DNA from: K189A clade bacterium
GTDB taxonomy: Bacteria > Pseudomonadota > Gammaproteobacteria > Pseudomonadales > Azotimanducaceae
Assembly: GCA_902528515.1 (NCBI GenBank)
Contig: CABZTD010000016.1
Coordinates: 1-40,725, forward strand
Length of the DNA: 40,725 bases
Direction: 5' to 3'
Made by a program: the position numbers and the translations under genes. Of the stretch, positions 33,824 through 40,725 are shown in pieces; position 1 is the stretch's first letter; every line of letters starts with the position of its first letter. The notes under the pieces were generated by a model. It did no database searches. It had not been told where the DNA came from and saw nothing but the letters and a program-made list of their open reading frames with translations.

Positions 33824-34870
33824 ATGCACAGAAGGTTAATAATCGCAGTGCTATCTTTGTTGTTGATTGACGGGAGAACGTTCGCGGGAACAGATTCAGT
33901 CGCCATTAAAAGAGCGCCCTGGGACGATGGTAAATATGCCAATGCAAGCAAGTCACTTGATCACGGCAGCCTCAGGATCAAAGCGCCCTTCATGTTCCGG
34001 CGCCTCGGTACCTATTTTCGTAATGGCGAGAATGCGCCCCAGCTCCAGATACCTGATCTAGATCGGTTATACGGGTATAGCTCGCACAAACAACCCTCTC
34101 TAACTTGGATCGGTCATTCGACCATGCTTGTGCAAATGGGCGGCATGAGCTTTTTGACGGATCCGATTTGGTCAAAGATTCCGAGTCCTATACCGCTGCT
34201 AGGCCCCAAGCGTTTTGTACCAACCCCACTAGCGATAGTCGATCTGCCGAAAATCGACCTCGTGGTGATTTCTCACAATCACTATGACCATCTCGATATT
34301 CCCACCCTACGATCGCTCGCAGCACGAAATGCACAAACGCTGTTTTTGGTTCCCATGGGCAATGCTGCCCTGCTGCGCCGTCACGGCATTACTAATGTAA
34401 AGGAATTGGACTGGGGACAAAGCTTGGATCTCCCTGGACTTACAGTGCATTGTTTGCCCGCTCAGCATTGGAGCAAGCGCAGTCTTACCGATACCAATAA
34501 GACACTCTGGTCATCCTGGGCAATGATCAGCGATAACCGTCGTTTCTATCATGCTGGAGATACGGGCTACTTTTCGGGGTTTAAGGCAATTGCCGATTAT
34601 CTTGGACCATTTGATCTAGCTGCGCTTCCCATCGGCGCTTATGCCCCGCGGCAGATGATGCGGGCATCGCACATGAATCCAGAAGAAGCGGTGACGGCGG
34701 CAATAGATCTAAAAACAAAGGCAGCAGTAGCTATGCATTTCGGTACCTTCGATCTATCCGATGAGCCTCTTAGCCAGCCTCCAGAACGCTTCAAAGCCGC
34801 AGCCTCTGTGCAGGGGCTGGGTGAGCATCAGGCATGGGTTATGAAAATTGGTGAAACGCGGCCCTTTTAG
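33824..34870 (+). CDS. Exported metallo-beta-lactamase-fold hydrolase (NAPE-PLD/UlaG-like)
   Basis: This 348-residue protein begins with a signal peptide (MHRRLIIAVLSLLLIDGRTFA, probable cleavage before G) and is likely periplasmic. The metallo-beta-lactamase fold shows LTWIGHSTMLVQM, the metal motif HNHYDHLD, a further His in LPAQHWSKR, the bridging Asp in FYHAGDTGYF and a last His in AMHFGTFDL. This arrangement, with the Pro-rich TDPIWS segment, matches the N-acyl-phosphatidylethanolamine phospholipase D-like and UlaG-like branch. I chose ATG 33824, after GAGGAG ten bases upstream, because it puts the signal peptide at the start; ATG 33776 would add 16 residues. Possible substrates are phospholipids or lactones. 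Confidence 0.88.
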   Translation: MHRRLIIAVLSLLLIDGRTFAGTDSVAIKRAPWDDGKYANASKSLDHGSLRIKAPFMFRRLGTYFRNGENAPQLQIPDLDRLYGYSSHKQPSLTWIGHSTMLVQMGGMSFLTDPIWSKIPSPIPLLGPKRFVPTPLAIVDLPKIDLVVISHNHYDHLDIPTLRSLAARNAQTLFLVPMGNAALLRRHGITNVKELDWGQSLDLPGLTVHCLPAQHWSKRSLTDTNKTLWSSWAMISDNRRFYHAGDTGYFSGFKAIADYLGPFDLAALPIGAYAPRQMMRASHMNPEEAVTAAIDLKTKAAVAMHFGTFDLSDEPLSQPPERFKAAASVQGLGEHQAWVMKIGETRPF

Positions 34871-34930
34871 CGCGACGCTCAAGAAAGCTTTTATCGATGC
34901 CGACTTATGGTTTGAAGTAAACAATGTAAA

Positions 34931-35584
34931 ATGCCCATACACCTTATGAACGTTACCGAACCTTTTAGTAAGCTTCGATTTATCTGCTTTCGGGCAAATA
35001 CCTGCAAAATTTGGCTGTTGATTGCAGGTTGCCTGTGGGCGCCAATAAGCGATGCCGAAGACCTACCAACCGCCAATGATGCGTTTGAGCGAGGAGAATA
35101 CGGCACAGCGCTTGAGCTTTACGAGACGCTCGCGAGGCAGGGGAATGCTGAAGCTCAGTTTCAGGTGGGATTGATGAATGAGCAAGGTTTGGGGACTGAT
35201 GTTGATCGCCAAACCGCTCAGCGCTATTACCAACAAGCCGCGGAGCAACAGTCGCCCCAGGCACTGGATGCGTTGGGCACTTTGTATCTAAAAGGCGAGG
35301 GCGTAATTCAAAACTTCAAGGAATCTCTTCGACTCTTTCAACAAGCAGCTGCGCAAGGCTATCCGCAAGCCCAGCATAATCTGGGTGTTGCCTATGCGGA
35401 CGGCAAAGGTACCTTTCGCGACCCGGTCAAAGCGCACATGTGGTTTAACCTAGCCTCTGCCAATGGATACCCTCAGGCTGCCGCCAGTCGTGAGCGTCTG
35501 GCCTCGAGCATGGCTCAAAGTGAGATTGCGCGGGCCCAAGACAACGCAATGAAGTGCGCGGATAGAGGCTACGTTGGGTGTTGA
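34931..35584 (+). CDS. Sel1-repeat (TPR-like) exported protein
   Basis: This 217-residue protein has a signal-like segment around residues 27-43 (WLLIAGCLWAPISDA) preceded by a basic stretch, then Sel1-like repeats: ALELYETLARQGNAEAQFQVG, AQRYYQQAAEQQSPQALDALG, SLRLFQQAAAQGYPQAQHNLG and AHMWFNLASANGYPQAA. Each repeat is about 36 residues and forms a helical pair for protein-protein contact. It is probably periplasmic; the Cys in AGC could alternatively mark a lipoprotein, though the lipobox is poor. The start is uncertain (ATG 34931 or 34946, neither with a clear ribosome site). Partner unknown. Confidence 0.85.
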   Translation: MPIHLMNVTEPFSKLRFICFRANTCKIWLLIAGCLWAPISDAEDLPTANDAFERGEYGTALELYETLARQGNAEAQFQVGLMNEQGLGTDVDRQTAQRYYQQAAEQQSPQALDALGTLYLKGEGVIQNFKESLRLFQQAAAQGYPQAQHNLGVAYADGKGTFRDPVKAHMWFNLASANGYPQAAASRERLASSMAQSEIARAQDNAMKCADRGYVGC

Positions 35585-35778
35585 GTAGTTGCCTGAGTCA
35601 AGACTCGACTTTCCTTGACTGAATCTCATCGACATCTCGAAGGTGTCGTTCAAGGCAGGCAATTTGTTCTTGTGCTGGCATAATGGGAAGACATCGTGGG
35701 CAGTGAGCCTTACGCCTTATCTAGAATCTATCGGACTGTCGCAACGGTCCTTGAACCCAACATCGAAGGTAAAAAGCT

Positions 35779-37338
35779 ATGTCCAATCAATACGAAGTGG
35801 TCATTGTAGGGGGCGGTTTTTCCGGTTTGCTGTGCGGCTATTTTTTGAAAGAAGCCGGTATCGAAGACTTCTGCATTTTAGAAATGGGCGCTTCGCTGGG
35901 TGGCGTATGGCAAAAGGGGGGTGTCGGCGGCTATCCCGGGGCAGCATGCGATGTACCGTCATACGCCTACTTGCCCTTTTTAGATCGCATTGGCTTCATC
36001 CCTTCTAAGAAATATGTCACCCAGCACGAAATCGCGACTTATACAGATAAGCTGGTCGAATACTGCGGCTTAGAGCCACACATTCGTTTTTCAACCAAAG
36101 TAACCAGTATCAACTACGTTGGCACGGGGCAATGGCAGATCAGCACTCATGGCATGGCCAAAGGTAGCGATAGTGGCAACTATGTAGCGACTCACGTGGT
36201 GAGCGCGAGTGGGCCCTTATCGACACCTCGGATGCCGGAAGTGGCAGGCATGCAGCAGTTTAAAGGCGCGAGTTTTCATACCGCACAATGGGACTACGGT
36301 GTCGACCTAAAGGGCAAGCACGTAGGGATCATTGGTACAGGCGCATCTGCGGCTCAGGTCATCACCAGCATCGCCGATGAAGTTGAGACCCTTACAGTTT
36401 TTCAGCGCTCTGCCACATGGGCGCTGCCTAGAGACGATGAGCCGACGCCGCCAGAAATCGTAGAGGCGTTTAGGAAGGGCGGTTACAGCGAAAGTTTGCG
36501 ACATGTTGATTGGCAAAACGGCACGCCTCGGGACAGCGAATTGCCATTCAACTTCGACATGCTGCACGATAAGGAGGCAAACGACAAAATCTGTTCGGCT
36601 ATCGTAAAACGGATTCATCACGAGGTGGATGACCCAGAACTGGCGGTGCTGTTAACACCCGATTACCCCTTTTTCTGCAAACGAGTTTTGTTTATCGATG
36701 ATTACTACACCACTTTCAACAAGCCGAATGTTAAGTTAGTGAATGACCCTAAGGGGGTAGTCAAGATTACCGAGAGCGGAGTAGAGATGGCGAGCGGGGA
36801 CCGGCACCATGTCGACGTTCTGATTTACGCCACTGGCTTTGATAGCAACCACATCTCTTTTCCCGTGACCGGTCGAGAGGGCGTAACCTTGGCGGACCGG
36901 TATGGTGCAAATGAGGCCAACAACTGGCAGATGACTCGTCCCCAGTCGTTGTGGGGCATGCATGTAGAAAATTTACCAAATTTCTATTTGATGATCGGGC
37001 CCCAGAGTCTGAATCCGGTCACCAATGTGACCCTGCTTTGCGAGGAGCAGGGTAGGTACATTGCCAATCTGGTGGCCCGCATGCGTCGGGAGGGTGCACA
37101 CGAGGTCGAGCCTAGGGCTGAAGCAGTGGTGGATTGGACTCAGCGATGCAGTGCATCTGCTGATGGTAAAGTTTGGCTGCGCTGCAACAATTGGTACATG
37201 AAGAGCACAAAAACCGACGTGGAAGCCGGTCGTGAACGCTCTCAAGGCATGTGGATGGAAACTTACGAGACTTACCTGCAGCACTTGCTAGGCGGCGCTG
37301 GCGGGACGCAAGATACGTTGCTGCGGTTTCGCACCTGA
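35779..37338 (+). CDS. Flavin-containing Baeyer-Villiger-type monooxygenase
   Basis: This 519-residue FAD/NADPH enzyme has an N-terminal FAD motif VVIVGGGFSGLLCGYFLKEAG, a type I BVMO fingerprint FxGxxxHxxxW in FKGASFHTAQWDYG, and a second Rossmann motif VGIIGTGASAAQVI for NADPH. The late ATGFDSNHISFP segment is also typical. Type I BVMOs insert oxygen next to a carbonyl, turning ketones into esters or lactones, and are common in alkane, terpene and steroid degradation. Upstream is only a weak GAAGG. It stands alone, with the poorly coding 37.3-38.9 kb stretch after it. Confidence 0.92.
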   Translation: MSNQYEVVIVGGGFSGLLCGYFLKEAGIEDFCILEMGASLGGVWQKGGVGGYPGAACDVPSYAYLPFLDRIGFIPSKKYVTQHEIATYTDKLVEYCGLEPHIRFSTKVTSINYVGTGQWQISTHGMAKGSDSGNYVATHVVSASGPLSTPRMPEVAGMQQFKGASFHTAQWDYGVDLKGKHVGIIGTGASAAQVITSIADEVETLTVFQRSATWALPRDDEPTPPEIVEAFRKGGYSESLRHVDWQNGTPRDSELPFNFDMLHDKEANDKICSAIVKRIHHEVDDPELAVLLTPDYPFFCKRVLFIDDYYTTFNKPNVKLVNDPKGVVKITESGVEMASGDRHHVDVLIYATGFDSNHISFPVTGREGVTLADRYGANEANNWQMTRPQSLWGMHVENLPNFYLMIGPQSLNPVTNVTLLCEEQGRYIANLVARMRREGAHEVEPRAEAVVDWTQRCSASADGKVWLRCNNWYMKSTKTDVEAGRERSQGMWMETYETYLQHLLGGAGGTQDTLLRFRT

Positions 37339-37748
37339 TCCGAGACCTGTATCTATATATCGACGAGGCTCTATTAGGCTGCCACAGGGTTCTGGTTTCA
37401 GCGCGATAAGGCGGACCGACTTTTTGTTAGGTTGGCAACTTCTTACCAAAAGCGCTTTTCGCCAAGGCTACGATCCTGATCGCTATCGGGCATAGGATCA
37501 GTTGATTCTACTCGGCCAGCGCAAATAGCATGACGTCGACGACCTTTCGCGACGATTTCCGAGCGGCAGAGTTCTAACAAAGTGATCGAGCGTATTTGAA
37601 AAGGTGAAACTTTTTACCAGAGAGTGCTCAGTGATGAGGCGGCGTTTTTCTCTTTTCGTTTGGAAGACGCCAGGCTTTGGATATACCTCAGCACGCCTGC
37701 CTTAAATCAGTAATTCGCGAAGAATTCGGCCGGCAGTTATACACATCC
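37339..37748. other. Intergenic stretch without a recognisable gene
   Basis: These 410 bases after the monooxygenase gene contain no convincing ORF on either strand. A plus-strand frame crossing the right edge (about 37670-37835) reads LDIPQHACLKSVIREEFG and then YIDYRRRLAYLRISGTKAW, vaguely like an AraC-type DNA-binding domain remnant, but it has stops on both sides. I see no clear terminator or promoter. Confidence 0.4.
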
Positions 37749-38342
37749 TCATTTGAGGCCTATATTGATTATCGCCGCCGCTTGGCCTATCTCAGAATTT
37801 CCGGGACAAAAGCATGGCTGCCCTCGATTGACTGAGTCTTCAGCATTTTTCATTAGACAGTCGATGTTAAAGGGACATTTTAGAGCGAACTCACGTAAAC
37901 GACAAACGTCTATATGGCTGATCACGCCGAAGGTAATCGTCCTCATTCGATGACGACGCTCGTTGAGTTCTAATGCTTTAGCGGGTAGGACGCCTTTATT
38001 GTGAGCCGCGATACCGAACCGTGTGCTACGAGCGAGAAAAGTTTTTGCAGTGGCTCTGCCAAAAAGTCTGGTGTCGACTTGCACAACAGCAGATGGGTCT
38101 TCTCTGGGCCAGCTTAGTTTGCTGCTTACATTTAACGAAGAAGATTTGTTACCAGTGATGACTTGCCCTAGCATTTCGGTTGTCGATGCGCTCGTTTGCA
38201 TTTCTTTTTGAATATCTGGTTTGTCGTTCGCTACGCTATTTCTCGGCGGAATCAGCGCAAGATGGAGAGACACATCGTACGATAGCTGGCACTTGCTTTT
38301 TTCCGCGCACAATAGCGGTTTCAATATGCGTAGCATGGTCAC
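37749..38342 (-). CDS. Doubtful ORF, unknown
   Basis: This open frame of up to 197 residues ends at 37749 and overlaps the next minus-strand ORF by 107 bases in another frame. From about residue 40 onwards (DIQKEMQTSASTTEML..., FNIDCLMKNAEDSVNRG) the composition could be a protein, but no family, signal peptide or ribosome site is visible, and the first 40 residues overlap a better frame. It may be a short gene with a later start, the frameshifted tail of the upstream ORF, or not coding. Confidence 0.25.
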   Translation of the reverse strand: MTMLRILKPLLCAEKSKCQLSYDVSLHLALIPPRNSVANDKPDIQKEMQTSASTTEMLGQVITGNKSSSLNVSSKLSWPREDPSAVVQVDTRLFGRATAKTFLARSTRFGIAAHNKGVLPAKALELNERRHRMRTITFGVISHIDVCRLREFALKCPFNIDCLMKNAEDSVNRGQPCFCPGNSEIGQAAAIINIGLK

Positions 38343-38796
38343 AGTTCTCGTCGGCTATCTCTATGCTTTGTTCCGTAATACCCGGTGGTCCTGCATTGAA
38401 AGGGTGCCAGCGATAATTGTCAGGCGTCCATGCACGCATGTAGCCATCGCTGTCAGTTTGGTAGGTTCGGATAAACAGTGTCTTGCGCGGGTTACCCTGC
38501 AGCGGTCCTTTTACAACGGTATATCGGAGCTCTTTTCCAAAAATCCCAAGAACGCAGGTGACGTTCGTGAGGTATACGCCATCTTTCGAGGTTGGTACTC
38601 TCGCCATGTGAAAGAGTACCCCGGGCGCGTTTTGGTTCGGCGGTCTAGTATATTCGATCGGTGTAACAATCTTACGCGCCTCAACCGTCTCACATAGACT
38701 CATTGCTATCATAGTCACGAGATAGCGCAGGCCTAATATTGAAGTTTTGATACTTTTCCGCCGTCCCATTCGCTGTTTCCATGTGCTTGTCATCAT
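38236..38796 (-). CDS. Hypothetical exported protein
   Basis: This ORF codes 186 residues. The first 40 contain a basic start (KQRMGRRKS) and a hydrophobic segment (ILGLRYLVTMIAMSLC) ending near TVEA, consistent with a signal peptide. The mature part has paired cysteines (NVTCVLGIFG, DENCDHAT, VRCVSPSC) that could form disulfides in the periplasm. I recognise no family. Base composition here is lower in GC than the flanking enzymes, which may indicate acquired or decaying DNA. It is divergent from the PhyH gene at 38982. Confidence 0.45.
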   Translation of the reverse strand: MMTSTWKQRMGRRKSIKTSILGLRYLVTMIAMSLCETVEARKIVTPIEYTRPPNQNAPGVLFHMARVPTSKDGVYLTNVTCVLGIFGKELRYTVVKGPLQGNPRKTLFIRTYQTDSDGYMRAWTPDNYRWHPFNAGPPGITEQSIEIADENCDHATHIETAIVRGKKQVPAIVRCVSPSCADSAEK

Positions 38797-38981
38797 TTGT
38801 CGAGCGGCATCAAGGCCCTCGCCTCGGGACTGCGGATACCACGAACATGAAATAATCTAATGCAGGCGGCCAAAATTTTCTTGATATGTCATTTTGATCG
38901 ATTGGTGAGAAAATTTTTGAGCTGTCTTAAAGTGCTGTCTAGAGTTAAGAACAGCAGGAATTAATAGAAAACGAGCGCAGT

Positions 38982-39818
38982 ATGCGACACCCTCGAAATA
39001 CGGAATTTACTTGGCAGCAACCAATGCCGCCCTATCAACTTATTACCCCTGAACAGGCCAATGCTTATCGCGAGCTTGGCGGCTTTGTACTTGAAGACGC
39101 CTTCAGTGATGAAGAGCTGTCGCTGCTGCTTTCCGCGTTGGACCCTATTGAGGCTGAGGTTAATGATCGTTTGGCCAGTGATTCTGGAAATCAGCCCAAC
39201 ATTGCTAGAGCAAATGAAATTGTGTTTAGCGCTCATGTGGTTTTGCGAAGCGTCGAAGCGAGAACCTTCGCTCAGCACAGGGTTTTTGCGCAACTGTGCC
39301 ACGATCTGATCGGTCCTAGGAGCCGGCTGTATTGGGACCAGCTGGTCTATAAAAGACCGGGTACCGTTGAGGAATTTCCCTGGCATCAGGATAACGGCTA
39401 CACCTTCGTTGAGCCTCAGCAGTATCTTACCTGCTGGGTCGCGCTAACGGACGCGACAGCGGATAACGGATGTCCTTGGATCGCACCTGGACTACACTTA
39501 GAAGGAACACTTGCCCACAAATGGACGCATTTGGGTTTTGAGTGTTTGCACAACGCACCAGAAAACGCTCAGGTGATGCCTTTAAGGGCAGGTTCGATTG
39601 CGGTTTTTTCTAGCTTAACGCCTCATCGCACTGGCCCTAATCTGACAAGTCAGGTGCGTAAAGCCTACATTCTGCAATACGCACCAGACGGTGCTCTGGT
39701 TTATCCCTTTAATGGAGATCCTGAATCCGCCGATGATCCGAACCGGCAGTTTCTGGTGGCTTCTGAAAATACGTCTCAACTCAATGCCCCGAGCCGAAAC
39801 TTGAGCGAAAGAATTTAG
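38982..39818 (+). CDS. Phytanoyl-CoA dioxygenase (PhyH) family protein (second copy)
   Basis: This 278-residue Fe(II)/2-oxoglutarate oxygenase has the HxD pair in FPWHQDNGYTF, the distal His in TPHRTGPNLT and the following Arg in VRKAYILQYAPDG. The N-terminus QANAYRELGGFVLEDAFSDEE and the WVALTDATADNGCPWIAPG segment are strongly typical of PhyH proteins. It differs clearly from the copy at 30441, so they belong to different subgroups. ATG 38982 has only a weak site; an in-frame ATG at 39024 is possible. It is transcribed alone. Likely acts on an acyl-CoA or a hydrophobic acid; substrate unproven. Confidence 0.92.
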   Translation: MRHPRNTEFTWQQPMPPYQLITPEQANAYRELGGFVLEDAFSDEELSLLLSALDPIEAEVNDRLASDSGNQPNIARANEIVFSAHVVLRSVEARTFAQHRVFAQLCHDLIGPRSRLYWDQLVYKRPGTVEEFPWHQDNGYTFVEPQQYLTCWVALTDATADNGCPWIAPGLHLEGTLAHKWTHLGFECLHNAPENAQVMPLRAGSIAVFSSLTPHRTGPNLTSQVRKAYILQYAPDGALVYPFNGDPESADDPNRQFLVASENTSQLNAPSRNLSERI

Positions 39819-40097
39819 GTCATTGATGACCGAACGATTCACTATTAGAGGGTAACCCGAGCTCGTTGAACACCTTTATACTCTTGGGCCTTATATAAAG
39901 TGGGATGCAATTAGCCGATTCCTTTGGCATGCCAGCAGTGTCACAATCCCGCTCGGTCTCAGAGGTGCGTGAAGTAAAAAAAGAAAATGTTCCAAACCTA
40001 TGATTTGCAGGCGTTATTACAGTACTGACATAAAGCGGCGTCATCGCTCGAGTGTTTACATAATATTGGGAACCGAGTATTCGGGAGTCATCAGACA

Positions 40098-40725
40098 GTG
40101 AACAGATTCGAATACTTATTTGCCGGTCTCATGAATCAAACCGAGGAGGTAAATTTAGCGCCGAAAGAGTACTACGAGTTCAACGTAAAGGACCGAGTTA
40201 TAGTGGTCGAGCAAGGCGACGTGCTGATTATCACTCCGCCAAATCCAGAAACAGGCCGCTCCAGGAGGCATATACTTACGAATCGTGATCCTTACGGTGT
40301 TGCCGAAGCTATTTCTTCTGTGGTGCCCCAATTCGATTGCACGGTGCAATCTCCTACTAAGCTGCGCATCTACGACGGAGCGCAGATCCGCCAATTTGCT
40401 AATCAGGCAGGCGTATTTGCCCGCACGATCATCCGCTACAGCTTGAAGCGAATCTTCGCGGACAATGAGCGAGATCAGAAAGCAACCATCAAGTTCGAAG
40501 ACGATTTTATCTATGCCAATAGGGATGATCTGAGAAATATGGAGATTCCCGCCGAAATTGTCATTTTCAAAGCTGGTGCTGAGGCCGATAAAATGTATTT
40601 TATCGAAAAAGGCGAAGTGGCCATCAATACGGCGCAAAACAAGCTGATTGCCATGTTGGGAAGCGGAGATTGCTTCGGCGAATCGGTACTACTGGGAGAG
40701 GGTAAACGGACGGCAGCTGCGGTCG
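40098..40725 (+). CDS. Tandem cyclic-nucleotide-binding-domain protein, N-terminal part (truncated by window edge)
   Basis: From GTG 40098, with GGGAG about ten bases upstream, the frame stays open to the window edge (209 residues). Residues about 20-125 look like a degenerate cNMP-binding beta-roll (VVEQGDVLIITPP, then a C-terminal helix ARTIIRYSLKRIF). A second domain begins near 145: EIVIFKAGAEADKMYFIEKGEVAI followed by GDCFGESVLLGEGKRTAAA, which has the phosphate-binding FGE...R pattern of CRP-like proteins. The first domain lacks that cassette. The output domain lies beyond the window. ATG 40131 is an alternative start. Ligand binding is inferred from the second domain only. Confidence 0.78.
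   Translation, partial: MNRFEYLFAGLMNQTEEVNLAPKEYYEFNVKDRVIVVEQGDVLIITPPNPETGRSRRHILTNRDPYGVAEAISSVVPQFDCTVQSPTKLRIYDGAQIRQFANQAGVFARTIIRYSLKRIFADNERDQKATIKFEDDFIYANRDDLRNMEIPAEIVIFKAGAEADKMYFIEKGEVAINTAQNKLIAMLGSGDCFGESVLLGEGKRTAAAV

Noticed and set aside
37640-37675. GGCGT...ACGCC inverted repeat as a terminator
   Set aside because: Only five base pairs with about 20 bases of loop and no T tract after it.
37675-37835. Possible AraC-type HTH fragment on the plus strand
   Set aside because: Only a loose resemblance over about 50 residues, stops on both sides and no intact helix-turn-helix; too weak to call a pseudogene.
39820-40044. Minus-strand ORF of 74 codons between the second PhyH gene and the cNMP-domain gene
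   Set aside because: No ribosome site, unusual composition and no motif; most likely intergenic.

Overview
The window looks like a chromosomal segment of a heterotrophic, aerobic marine gammaproteobacterium, perhaps of the OM60/Halieaceae or a related oligotrophic lineage. That placement is inferred from gene content and from the Pseudomonas-like csiV-mfd...gap neighbourhood; no phylogenetic marker was compared. Genes are dense, on both strands, at moderate GC. I recognised no insertion sequence, prophage or CRISPR array.

Layout. 1-4087 (minus): the start of a csiV-like gene and the repair factor mfd. 4360-9029 (plus): a three-gene operon coding a 2-oxoacid:acceptor oxidoreductase (fused gamma-alpha subunit, beta subunit) and a GltD-like flavoprotein with its own 2x[4Fe-4S] ferredoxin domain. 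9239-12339 (plus): a long glyceraldehyde-3-phosphate dehydrogenase, gltX, and a tRNA-Ala(GGC) with a near-consensus promoter starting inside the gltX stop codon. 12548-16366: an HSL-type esterase, a pterin dehydratase, a [2Fe-2S] ferredoxin plus CYP153-type P450 pair ending in a clear terminator, and a hydrolase with a Cys nucleophile. 16488-20492: cyclophilin, CaiB/BaiF CoA transferase, and SelD fused to an FAD oxidoreductase. 20502-25176: a MetX-family acyltransferase, small hypotheticals, a split-barrel flavin/deazaflavin-type protein, a photolyase-like protein with inverted domain order, and a nitroreductase. 25233-25574 (minus): an ArsC/Spx-like selenoprotein gene with an in-frame UGA and a SECIS-like hairpin. 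25750-39818: an accessory metabolic region with an extended SDR, DUF427 protein, sulfatase, YghU-type GST, two PhyH-type dioxygenases, a GPH/MelB-type transporter, a second nitroreductase, an exported metallo-beta-lactamase-fold protein, a Sel1-repeat protein and a Baeyer-Villiger monooxygenase, plus a poorly coding stretch (37.3-38.9 kb). From 40098 (plus): a truncated protein with tandem cyclic-nucleotide-binding-like domains.

The main hidden feature is the selenoprotein. An ORF caller that treats UGA as stop sees only a 90-codon TTG-start fragment, but the same frame extends upstream through UGA to an ATG with a Shine-Dalgarno, giving 113 residues with a Sec-Thr-Ser-Cys (UxxC) redox motif. 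A hairpin with a GU-starting apical loop lies 23 nt after the UGA. The selD fusion about 5 kb away supports selenium use. SelA, SelB and tRNA-Sec were not seen here. Other genes suggest oxidation of alkanes, lipids or other hydrophobic compounds (CYP153, BVMO, PhyH, CoA transferase, esterases), desulfation of organosulfates, and electron transfer linked to a 2-oxoacid oxidoreductase. These roles are inferred from families.
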